Source: Talinum fruticosum (Eukaryota; Streptophyta; Magnoliopsida; Caryophyllales; Talinaceae). From it: 64,000 nucleotides of DNA. The stretch is from NCBI GenBank assembly GCA_021018815.1, contig JAITYX010000006.1:2631001-2695000 (forward strand), given 5' to 3'. Position 1 is the stretch's first letter. Every line of letters begins with the position of its first letter. A model generated the notes under the pieces. The model saw only the letters and a list, made by a program, of their open reading frames with translations, did no database searches and was not told the DNA's origin. A program made the position numbers and the translations under genes. Shown here in pieces: positions 12,340-22,019 of this stretch.

Positions 12340-14120
12340 TACAAGTAAAAAATGGACATTTAGGCACATCTTAAAACAATCAAATTTTCACAAACTTCAT
12401 CATTCAAATCATATGATCAAAAATTTTGCTAAGCTCATAACCATCACATATGGAATGAAATAGAAATTTTAGAAAAATTAATTGACACTTTAATTCCATA
12501 GAAAGCATATCCATATGAATTTTAACATTAAACTTTACGCACCACAAAGGTGGTTAATATTAAAAATATATTTACATAAAATATATTCACATTAATTCCC
12601 AAAATTAATTTATAGATAATATCACTTAACTCATATTATATAAAAATTAATTTTATAATTAATATGACTTAATGAAACGAATTCATATATATAGCATGTA
12701 AAGAAAATTTATCGCTTTATATAAAACTAATTTACACAATACTATATTAAAAATATTTATATAATGTTCATGCTAATTGTCCACTTTAAAACATGTAATA
12801 CGAAATTACATATATTAAACAAATAACATGCCAAATAAATGTTACATAAAACACAATTATATAATTTACATATATGATATGAAACAGATTCATATTAATC
12901 GATAAAATTAACCGATTAAAATAATTTACACAAAATCATAAAATCAGATTAACATTAATTTAAATTTACATGAAACAAAAACATATTACACAGTGAACAT
13001 ATGTAAATAGAATCGGGAATGCTCATTGAATAAATAAAAAATGGACCGTGTGCATCCCAATCTCGGGAATACTAAAAATTGAAGAGGCGTGCCCTGGGGA
13101 ACGAAAAACAAGAACCTAAAAAGCGTGCCCTGGGAATGAAATACAAGAACCAGGAACGAAAAAATGAAAACAGTGGGAGCATGATAATTAAAAACACACC
13201 ATTCCCTCACTCCATCCCCCTTCATTTTCACACTCGGGCTTTTCTTCCCTAGAAAAATCCTTCTCTTCCTCTCTGTCCTTACTTCCTCTCCTCTCGTGAG
13301 TAGCCATAGCTACCGAGAGGAGCTAGCGACCTTAAGAAAAGCCACGACCTTTCTTTTCCTTTTTCCGGTGACCCAAAAATACCCAAATGATGCTAAAACC
13401 ACCCCTTCTCTCGCCGAGCAAAACCGAGACCCATAAGCGTCATTTCTCCCTTTTTGATGAAAACACCACCACCAAGGTGTAGATCGGCCACCTAGTAACC
13501 AACTAACACCGATCACAAATGGTAGAAGCGACGAGCATGGTGGTGTGTGACCTACATGCGCCACCACCGGGCCTGTTTTCATGGAAAAAAGACTTGGTGG
13601 GCGTACATCGGCTTTCGAGAAGCAAATGGAGAGGAAAAAGATGGACGAACTAAACTTCCTCTCGTGGCGTGTGTAGGCACGCTTCACCCCTCTCCGACGA
13701 TCCGATGGGTTAGTTCGATAACTTAATTTCTTTTATTTTACCCTTTTTCTTTATTTGGGTTTTGGTTGTTTTATATCAAACATTGAGTTTGATTAACGGT
13801 TAGTCGGAAAACAAAATATGCCCAAAAGAATTGGAGTCTTAGAGAGGGTTGTCGTCACCGCCTCCGAGGCGGTTAGGCCGATGGATCGAATTAGGGAAGG
13901 GCCAACCGGTAGGGAAGGGCGATCAATCCCACGGATTGACAATGGTACCAGATTTAAGCAAAAATGATTTAAGCTCAACCAAAAACTAATTAGGGTAAAG
14001 CAAATGAAAACCAGTAATGAGCATATAAGAAACATGCTTTTAGAATTAAACTTGCATAATTTATACAATTTCCTAAACAGATTAGGAATTTGATATCGGG
14101 AATAAAAACCTAGCAATTAG
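12340..14120 (-). other. Long noncoding leader between PBS and gag of the copia element
   Basis: About 1.8 kb separates the primer site from the gag ATG. The half nearest gag (12.36-12.99 kb) is very AT-rich; the distal half (13.0-13.7 kb) is GC-richer with a 125-residue ORF (13310-13687, minus) that has no recognisable domain. Plain copia leaders are usually much shorter, so this may include an inserted or captured segment. Confidence 0.5.
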
Positions 14121-14132
14121 GCTCTAATACCA
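14121..14132 (-). other. Primer binding site (initiator tRNA-Met type)
   Basis: The minus strand reads TGGTATTAGAGC, one base from the standard plant TGGTATCAGAGC that pairs with the 3' end of tRNA-iMet. It is two bases inside the 5' LTR, which fixes the element's orientation. Confidence 0.85.
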
Positions 14133-14134
14133 CT

Positions 14135-14513
14135 CGTTGGTATATTAGAGAATACCTTGCATATGCGGAAGCTTTTGATTTGTCGGTTACATGACTCCAC
14201 GATTGTGCCAGTCCTCGAAGTGTCGAGATCCACTTGTGTGCCTTCTCTTCGATGAGAACAAAACCCGTGGAAACGTCGATGACTACTAGAGTCACCGGTG
14301 GATAATTCACGCCTTCAAAACCCGTTAATTTTGATGGTTGTTTTACGTGAGGTAGTGATTGAGGAATTCGAGAGAGAGAATCAAGGAAGAGCAACTAATG
14401 CTCTCTATTCGTTTAATCTCCTGTACCATCTTGTGTTTCACTATCGCTGAATTTAATAGGAAACGGATTCCTACTTATCCGGGAACGTTATTTAGATAAT
14501 TCGAAGTTTAACA
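14135..14513 (-). repeat. 5' LTR of the copia element (379 bp, internal deletion)
   Basis: Aligns with 6744-7169 but lacks about 50 bases just before the terminal AACA. The opening TG has become CG at 14135-14136. It ends in AACA followed by the AATAC target duplication. Confidence 0.85.
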
Positions 14514-14581
14514 AATACCAACTATATCAATTTGTTTAGAAAGAATTATATTACTCATTCCCTAAAGCACTGAAAATTCTA

Positions 14582-16375
14582 CCATGGTCATTCAAGCACC
14601 TAGCTAGGTGCTTGAAAATAGTGTCACGTGTACACTTTTAAAATGAAATTTATATGAGATGAATTTTCACACTAAAGTGATGATTTTTTTTTAAATTTGA
14701 TGAATTTTTGTAATATATGCTTTTTTTTTGTTTTAATGAATTTTTTCAATTAAGTTTAATCACTTAACTATACTTTTTCAATATATTTGACTTAATATTA
14801 TCGAGTACATACTAACAAATTTAATACCAATATGATGAATATTTGAATTAAGCATATATATCTTCAATTTTTCTTAAAATAACACCCATAAATTTGTGTC
14901 CATATGTATACTTTTTTTACATACACACTATTAATTAAAGTTTAATCACTTATTTACACTTTTTTAATGCACTTGGCTCAATATTATCAATACATACTGA
15001 TGAATTTAATATAATATGGTGAATATTTGAATTAAACATATATATCTTTAACTTTTCTGAAAAACATATTGATATAAATATTTATTCATTTACACACAAA
15101 AAAATACAAGTATGTCAAATAAATTACAGATGAATTTGTAATAAACTAATAAATTTTACAACAATACTCGATGAATTTTACAACAATATTGATAAATTTT
15201 CAAAAATACGTTTTGCTCCATGTCTTTTTAGCATATTCAACATGTTTTTCTCAAAGAACTTGCGTTAACTTTTATTGCTTATTTCTTTACATAAATTTAT
15301 GAACAATTAGTAAATATATCACTAAAATCTATATATTCATCTAAAAACTATACAATTCAGTATAAAATTGTCCAAATATATAAAAATCAAATATTTATTT
15401 GTAAAATTAATAATTAATAAAAAAATACTATAAATTATACATTTCCCTTAAAATAAGATAAATTCATAAAGAATTAGTAAGTATTCGTCAATAGTAATTA
15501 ACATATTCATAGCTAAAATTCACATATTCATAAAAGAACATATTTAATATAATATTCTTTACAAAATAGTATATCTAACGATAAAAGATTTAGATTATTG
15601 AAAACACATATTAAAAAATATAGAAGATAAATTCATTAAAGAAATTGTTATATTCAATAATACAAAAAATAAAACTTATTAAATAAAATATCATATTAAT
15701 TAATCAAGAAATAAGATAAATTCATGAAGAAATAAGACAAATTTATCAAAGAGCAAAACAATCTGAAAAATTCAGAAATACAAACCGCCAAGTATAAAAC
15801 ATAAATTCATTAAAGAAAATATCATATTTATTGATAAATAACAAATCGGACCTTAAAAAACACAAATTTATCAAGAAATAAGATAAATTCATAAAAGAGA
15901 AAAAGAACCCGAGAAATTCGAAGCACAAGTCACCAAGAAGAAATTCAACAAAAACACGATCGGACAAAACAACGCGTTACTACTAACATCCAAACCATAA
16001 TCAAACACGAAAAGTAAAGCGAAAATGAAAAAATTGGAAAAATTGGAGGGGGAAGTCGAAACAAAAAGTCCGACCACATGGGAAGGAGAGAGAAAGAAAG
16101 AGAGTGATGACAACAAACCCGATGAGAGAGGAATTGAATCGGCAAATGATGGATCGACGAGATATCAAGCTCCGATAGTTGATTGATGAACGATGAAGAA
16201 GAGGCAGAGAGAGAGAGAGAGAGTAGAGAGAGAGAGCGTGTCCGGAGCAGATAAGTGAGGAGACACAATGAGTGAGGAGAAAAAAATCTAGATCTGGAAG
16301 ATAATATATATATTTCAAAAGGATTTTTTCTTTTTTTTTTTAAACTACCTAACTAGGTAGTTTAACCACTGCCAT
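14582..16375. mobile_element. Putative DNA element with palindromic terminal repeats
   Basis: A perfect 24-bp palindrome (14592-14615, centred on ACCTAGCTAGGT) at the left and a near-perfect 24-bp palindrome (16341-16364, ACCTAACTAGGT) at the right sit in similar flanks: the left outer flank ATGGTCAT resembles the complement of the right flank, ATGGCAGTGGT. The interior is AT-rich to 15.9 kb, then a pyrimidine-rich minus-strand stretch (15.9-16.26 kb) with overlapping short ORFs and (GA)n tracts but no recognisable domain. I could not identify a target duplication or a superfamily. Confidence 0.4.
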
Positions 16376-16579
16376 ATACTTATTTCTAAAGCACAATGTA
16401 ACAATTAAAGCCAAAGTATAATCTTTCCACTCTCAATTACAATTTGAAAGATGTTATTTTCTATACCTAGTATAATCTTCTATTTCTCTATACCTGGTAT
16501 AATCTTCTATTTCTTTCCAACCAACACATATATACAACTACTGACAGAATGAAAGAGATTTTCGATTGCTCTCATTTGC

Positions 16580-16896
16580 TGATGTGGTTTGAATTTATCC
16601 ACTCCTGCCAATAATCAACATGTTGGTCCCAGTCCTTGATATGTAAAAATCTTCAAGTACCATTCTACATAATGGTTTTTGTAAACTGACATCCAAAAGA
16701 GAGGTGATCCTAAGATTCACAATTCGTCTGGCATAATGTTCAATCAGGTTTACCTTTAACCCTATTCCTGTCATTCTATCTTTGGTCAAAAGTCTTCTGT
16801 GCAACAGTGACGAAAGTGTAAATGTGCACTTAGGGATTCTAAACTTGTGCCATATTAATGGATACCACGGCGCATTTAAGGCCTTGTCTCTAATAA
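16580..16896 (-). pseudogene. LINE zf-RVT fragment, truncated
   Basis: The minus strand encodes WYPLIWHKFRIPKCTFTL followed by HRRLLTKDRM and a cysteine/histidine region (CQTNCES, DHLSFGC in a shifted frame). This is the reverse-transcriptase zinc-binding domain found at the C-terminus of plant L1-type LINE ORF2 proteins. It stops abruptly at 16896, exactly where a CACTA terminus begins, so the rest of the LINE was displaced by that insertion. Confidence 0.8.
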
Positions 16897-17150
16897 CACT
16901 ACTATAAAAACAACCTTTTACTACGGTTAAAAATGACGTTTAACTACGATTGCAAATCGTTGTCTAAATGAGCGTGGTAGTAAGTCGAGTATCTTTAATT
17001 ACGATTGTATAATCGTAGTAAACAATCACTTATTACAACGAGTTTTACAAGTACAATCATAGTAATAGGTGAGGACTATTAAAAAGGTTCTTATAAATCA
17101 CTAATTACGATTGTATAATCGTAGTAAACAATCACTTATTACAACATCAA
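16897..17150. repeat. CACTA (En/Spm) terminus with subterminal repeats
   Basis: Begins CACTACTATAAAAAC, a CACTA terminal inverted repeat, and contains two copies of a subterminal unit with the palindrome ACGATTGTATAATCGT (about 16998 and 17105) followed by AGTAAACAATCACTTATTACAAC. Such units are transposase binding sites in characterised En/Spm elements. No matching GTAGTG end was found to the right; the 3 bases at the left junction are TAA. Confidence 0.65.
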
Positions 17151-18890
17151 TAGAACACCGGACTATAGAAGCGCACTTCTCTCATCAAATAGACCACTAG
17201 GTCCACCATAATGTCAAAAAAGAAGGTGGAAAGTATATCTCAAGTTAGTACGATATAAGGATCCACTCTTAAGATCATCCAATTTCTCCAAATCAACGAC
17301 TCTGTTACAAACGATAGTTGTTTAGAATTTTTTACTTGTTTTATTTAACTTTATAGGTGGTAAATTGAATCGAGCGGAGATTTGAATTTGAAATTAGTGC
17401 AGGATTTGAGAAAATGGGCTTTGAAATTTCAAAAATCCAGTAGCCCACCATGTCTGACCCACTCTTCAGCCCGGTTCCAAGCTTACCGCGTGGCTTGAAC
17501 ACATAACATAGTTTCTGGTCCGTTTTCCTTCACGCCAACACATGCCTCATCCAAGGAATTCCCATAATCACTCAACGCGGCCAATCACCAAGGTTGTGCA
17601 GATTTTCTCTCTCCAATCATGTGAACCTAAGCATCCATTTTAACGTTTCTTCAGCAAACTTCACGCCTCAATAAAATTGGCACTCCATTTTCTCTCTCCA
17701 ATCATGCAGGACCCGTGAAGAGTTTTATTTAAGCATGGAAAGTGATTTATTGATTTTGGGGGATTACGTGGATAATATCTTATGGAGGAATTAGATTATA
17801 AGGGGATTGTGGAACACGGTGGCAAAAGGTTTAGATAGGGAGGCAGTAGCTTTGGAGCTAGGGGCTGAAGCATTAGGTAGTAATTAATTAGGTTAATTTT
17901 AGTTTAGGTTACTAGTTTTATCCATGTAAATTTTAGACTTCAATAGTTTATATTCAATTATTGTTTTAGTTTTAGTTATAAATTCGATTCCTAACAATTT
18001 TCATTTTCGGTTCGATTCATTTATGGTAATTTCTTCCCTTTTGTCTCTTCTTTCTCTCTAGCTTGTTTAGTTTAGTTTGAAGGTTCATTTTTTATTATCT
18101 TTTGATATTAGTAGTATTTATATTAATTATTTAATTTTTTTATTTTAAGTTTAATTTGTTAGTTTATGTTGTTGTTTGAGTCGATGTTTATTAATTTAGT
18201 TGTTAGATTAATTGTGTTTCATGTTAATTATTTGTTAGTTTGTGTTAGTTTGGTTGTGATTAGCCTCTTGATGGCTAATTGATCTTGTCTCGACCTTCAT
18301 TTACCTAGTTTACGCTATTATTTTGGGATTGTTTCTCTTACCTACCACATGTTTGATGAGATATCCGAAAATGTCTTTTCATATTGACTTTCGGATGGTT
18401 GGTGCATCATCTGAAAGGTGGAGTCAATTTGCTACTTGTGGATATAGAGAATAGTTGGGATTTTAGCATGAAAATAGTTTGAATCCTAGCTGGGTCCGAG
18501 GTTGCTATTTTTGTAGTCTAGTTAGGCTAATCCCATGAAAATAGGTGGTTAGAATAATTAGATTAGCTCATGACCCTCGAAAGTATGACTTGAGTAGGTT
18601 TTGATGGTGCAACGGATAACTCTTAAAAACTTGTATAAATTTGGCTAGGTTTAGGCTTGGCTTGATTAATTAGTTTATTAAGTAGTAAAATCACAACCTG
18701 AGTACATTTTTATTATTTTCTAGGATTAATTTAGTTATCATATATCTCATCTACTCCCGATTCTCTTAGACAGAAAGTTTGAGATAACTTTGATATTTGA
18801 AACACAACTCTCTGTGGACACAACTCGTGTTTGTTGGCTAGCTAAAACTTACGCCGTGCACTTGCAAGTGATAAATTTTAAGACTTAATT
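17151..18890. other. Noncoding segment between CACTA end and TNP2
   Basis: Mixed sequence to about 17.88 kb, then strongly T-rich plus-strand sequence with TTTAGTTT words, ending in GCCGTGCACTTGCAAGTG near 18870. The style resembles retrotransposon noncoding regions. The TNP2 reading stops at about 18893, which suggests an insertion or deletion junction there. No ORF, LTR pair or duplication could be supported. Confidence 0.3.
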
Positions 18891-18892
18891 CT

Positions 18893-20494
18893 TCCCAACA
18901 TAGACATTGAAACAAGGAGGATGATGTTTGATGAATATCCCTGTGGTACTTTGACTTTCTTCAAGGTCTCAAACAAATGTTTTTTTACGCTACGCTTAGT
19001 GGATATGAAGTTGGAGGCAAAAAGGTTTTCTTCCCATTTGGTTATGGTGTTAATTCCTCACATATTTCCATTTCATGCAAGTCGAGTTTTACCTTCTCTT
19101 TATCTTTGGTCTTCCCGGTATGTTTAGAATAGTTCCAGTGAGACTTTCACATATGTTTGGCTATGTCTCACATACAACTTTTCAATATAGAAGATCAAAA
19201 AATATTAATCTCTTTTTCCACGCACTCCTTTCTAATTGACATTAGTATGGCGGGCCAAACCGCACATCAATATCTTTGACTTGTTCATAAATTTGTCGTC
19301 CCGTTGATAGAGTTGGATCGGATTCCCTCGTCTCGACCATTAAACGCCTTCTTTTTCTTCCAATAATGATAAGACAATGGAAGAAACTTTCAATGTCTAA
19401 GATAGGTCGGCTTCTTCCCATGCTTAAACTGGTAAGAGGAAGTATTTTCACCAGAAATGGGGTACATCTTATGGCCTTTCACGGTGTGCACTGGACAAGT
19501 TTCCATACATAGAGAAGTTGTTTATTGATTGGTCTTGACGTTATGCATCAAAAACCAAAACACCTTCATCTCACAAGAGTCGTAGATCTTCAATAAGAGG
19601 TGCCAAACACATCTACGTCATTTCCTGACTTCTTCAAGCCGAAATCAACATTGACATCATAATGTACTTGTGCTTCTTACCCAATGAGGATAGTAGGTTG
19701 TAGATAACTAATAGAATTGGCCAAGTATTGTGTTTGCTACTAAGGTCAACATACGGGTTGAATTCTATCCGTGTAGAGATCGAGATGTAGATTCCTTGCC
19801 TCCTAACAAATTCAAGGAACATAGAATCTATCTTCTTCCATTAAAGAGAATAAGTAGGGTGATGTAGCTTGTCATCATAGATTCTTCCATCGGCATGCCA
19901 CGCCAAGTTCTTTGTATCATTTTCACTTGAAAACAAGCGCTTCGAGTCTCGGTATCACCGCTAAATACCACAACACCTTTGCGGGAGGTCCCTCTCTACT
20001 CTCTCCACTGATGTTTTTCAGTTTATAGTGAGGCACACCACATTTGAGACATTCATATTTATTCGCGCGTTCTTTTCGATACAATATGCAATCGTTGGGC
20101 ATACATGTATCTTCTTACAGCCTATGCCCATATGATATAACATCCTCTTTGCGTCATACATAGGGCTGGGAAGCACATTGCCTTCTGGAAGTATATCTCG
20201 TTAACACACCGAGCAAATCCGTGTAACTTTTCTCACTCCAGCCATTAGCTGCTTTCAAGTTGAACAACTTCAACAAATTGATAAACGGGTAAAGTTTTTA
20301 CAACCCGGATATAGAGGCTTCTCTAAATCAGCAAACAGTCGCTTCAATACATGCGGTTGATCAACTAAATCACCTTCCACATCACGAACCATATCATTAA
20401 CTCGATCTTCTACGTCCATACTAGCTTCATACTCATCATGCCCTTCGTTTTCTTCTAAGTTGTCATTCATACACTCATCTTCCCCCATATCCAT
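18893..20494 (-). pseudogene. CACTA transposase TNP2-like, heavily decayed
   Basis: Starts with an acidic N-terminal region (20494-20270) ending in LYPGCKNFTRLS, the conserved opening of plant TNP2-type transposases. It continues with a METRESDPTLSTG-type block, a QVKDIDVRFG motif near 19260, then SLTGTILNIPG, KVKLDLHEMEICEEL and KVPQGYSSNI blocks down to 18893. All lie in TNP2 order but spread over three frames with many stops, and the C-terminal part is missing. It would bind subterminal repeats and move CACTA elements. The match of several spaced motifs makes the family assignment strong. Confidence 0.85.
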
Positions 20495-21131
20495 AGCTTA
20501 TAAGATGTGTCAAAGCCATACTAAAATAGGTGACCTTTTACAACATTAAGCCTCCATTTTGAAGAGTTCAAACATCTTCGCAAGGGCAAAAAATGAACTA
20601 ATCACTTGATTTCGCAGCATGTTCGATGTCATCCCGATATTCTACGGTCGATCGGCCGCAATAAACTCACTTTCGATCCATAGCTCACCCCTAAACAGGA
20701 GACATGCATACATTTATGGCAAATAGTATGACATGAAATGCATAAAAATAATTATGGAAGTATTCATTAGTGAGCAAAATAAGCACAAAATACCCATATA
20801 AGGACGCCATTATGAAACTCTACATTTCAAGAATTCCAACCTTCCCAATCACACAAAATTAGCATTCTCATATATCTTTACATTTCACTAATATTTCACC
20901 CACAATCCAATCATCCATGAAATCATTGCCTTACTTATGAATCTTAAACTTAAACAACCCAATACATTCAATAAATGAATGTGAAGAAGGAATTGAGCAA
21001 ACTTTTGAAATAATTCCAAGGAAAAAAATCAGAGAGATAGGGCTACAAAGAAGCAAAAGTGTTAGAAAGAAACATGCAACCGAGATACAGCTGGTGGCAA
21101 CAATTGAGTGATAAGGAGGGAGAATGTTTGT
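20495..21131 (-). other. Probable 5' leader of the CACTA transposase gene
   Basis: AT-rich sequence between the TNP2 start and an upstream TATA box. No ORF of interest on either strand. It could contain 5' UTR introns, which are common in this family. Confidence 0.35.
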
Positions 21132-21139
21132 TATAAATA
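21132..21139 (-). promoter_or_regulatory. Candidate TATA box, CACTA transposase side
   Basis: The minus strand reads TATTTATA upstream of the TNP2 relic and next to the subterminal repeats, a fitting position for the element promoter. Only sequence and position support it. Confidence 0.45.
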
Positions 21140-21170
21140 GAGTGAGAATGTACTCAAGTTCTTGTAAAAG

Positions 21171-21470
21171 ACTGTAAACATAGAACCATAGTCAAATGTC
21201 ATATTTGTTTTTTACAAAAAGTAACTTTTTGAATAAAAAATTTCGAGGTTGCACCTATGACAATGGTCCTTAGACATAACAATTGTAGAAAGGCACCCAT
21301 TATAACGATTCTCTATAGAAATGTTGTCTATAAAATTCCTTTTTTCATTTTTTTCAATACATTTTAGAAATGGTAGACCTATGATGATGGTTATTATATA
21401 GAATCATAGTCTAAAGGTAACTATTACGACGATTTTTTATAGGAACCATTGCTAAAAGTCATATTCTTTT
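21171..21470. repeat. CACTA-type subterminal repeat cluster
   Basis: Several degenerate copies of a unit with core CCTATGACAATGGT and its complement, for example near 21252, 21310, 21372 and 21441, in alternating orientation. The same word family recurs at 24.3-25.25 kb (ACCGTTGTCATAGG). Such clusters are typical subterminal transposase binding sites. Confidence 0.6.
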
Positions 21471-21471
21471 G

Positions 21472-21479
21472 TATAAATA
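21472..21479 (+). promoter_or_regulatory. Candidate TATA box reading into the foldback
   Basis: TATAAATA on the plus strand directly after the subterminal cluster, followed by GATGAGTTTTGCCCTC. The same arrangement (TATAAATAGATGA then TGCCCT) occurs at 25269, so it is a conserved part of a repeat family rather than a chance TATA. Confidence 0.45.
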
Positions 21480-21660
21480 GATGAGTTTTGCCCTCTTTCA
21501 TCATATCCCTTTTCTCTTTTAACCCTACATCGCCCTCATCCACCACTTTCTATTTTACCTTTTCTTTAGTGAAAATGACTTTTAACCCTATGCCACCACC
21601 GGAGTGCAGAGAAGATCTGCCCTGGCTTTGACAAAAAGAACTTACCCAAAGAGAAGAAGT

Positions 21661-22019
21661 AAATCGGTTTCTATACCAGCTTGTTCGAGATCTAGAAAAC
21701 TCAATGAATACGAGTTAGGATTTTCACTTCTCACTATCTTAAGGTGCCAAAATTTCTATCTTTGAAGATGAGATATTTCCCAAAATTAATGAGTTTGAAC
21801 CTGAAAGCATCTCCAGGCTTAAGGCGATTAAGGAATACTTTGTCGGTTGAACTCGAAGAAAGCACTCCTCAATCGCCTTAACCGTGGAGATGTTTTCAGG
21901 TTGGAGGTAGTTGCTTGGAAATATCCCGCTTTCAAAGAGAGAAAGCTTAGCATGTTAATATTGTCAGAAGTCAAAATCCTAACTTCATTAATTGGGTTTG
22001 TGGATTCTAAAGAAACCGG
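21661..22019. repeat. Inverted repeat (foldback), arms about 160 bp
   Basis: The left arm (about 21661-21832) and right arm (about 21872-22019) are imperfect reverse complements with a loop of about 40 bases. The strongest pairing is next to the loop: AACCTGAAAGCATCTCCA on the left against TGGAGATGTTTTCAGGTT on the right, then GGCGATT against AATCGCC. Pairing continues outwards through GTTAGGATTTT against AAAATCCTAAC and ends at CGGTTTCT against AGAAACCG. A transcript would form a long stem-loop. It follows a TATA box and a CACTA-type repeat cluster. Confidence 0.75.

Larger units (their letters stand above)
6744..14513 (-). mobile_element. Ty1/copia LTR retrotransposon, complete but degenerate, minus strand
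   Basis: Two homologous LTRs (6744-7169 and 14135-14513) flank gag, integrase, reverse transcriptase and RNase H relics in copia order on the minus strand. A tRNA-iMet-type primer site lies inside the right LTR and a purine tract (minus) next to the left LTR. The target duplication is AATAT at 6739-6743 and AATAC at 14514-14518, differing by one transition. The coding pieces carry many stops and frameshifts, so the copy is non-autonomous. The integrase-before-RT order places it in copia rather than gypsy. Confidence 0.92.

Noticed and set aside
16897..17150. CRISPR-like spaced repeats
   Set aside because: The two direct units are CACTA subterminal repeats with palindromic cores; there is no regular repeat-spacer array and the genome is eukaryotic.
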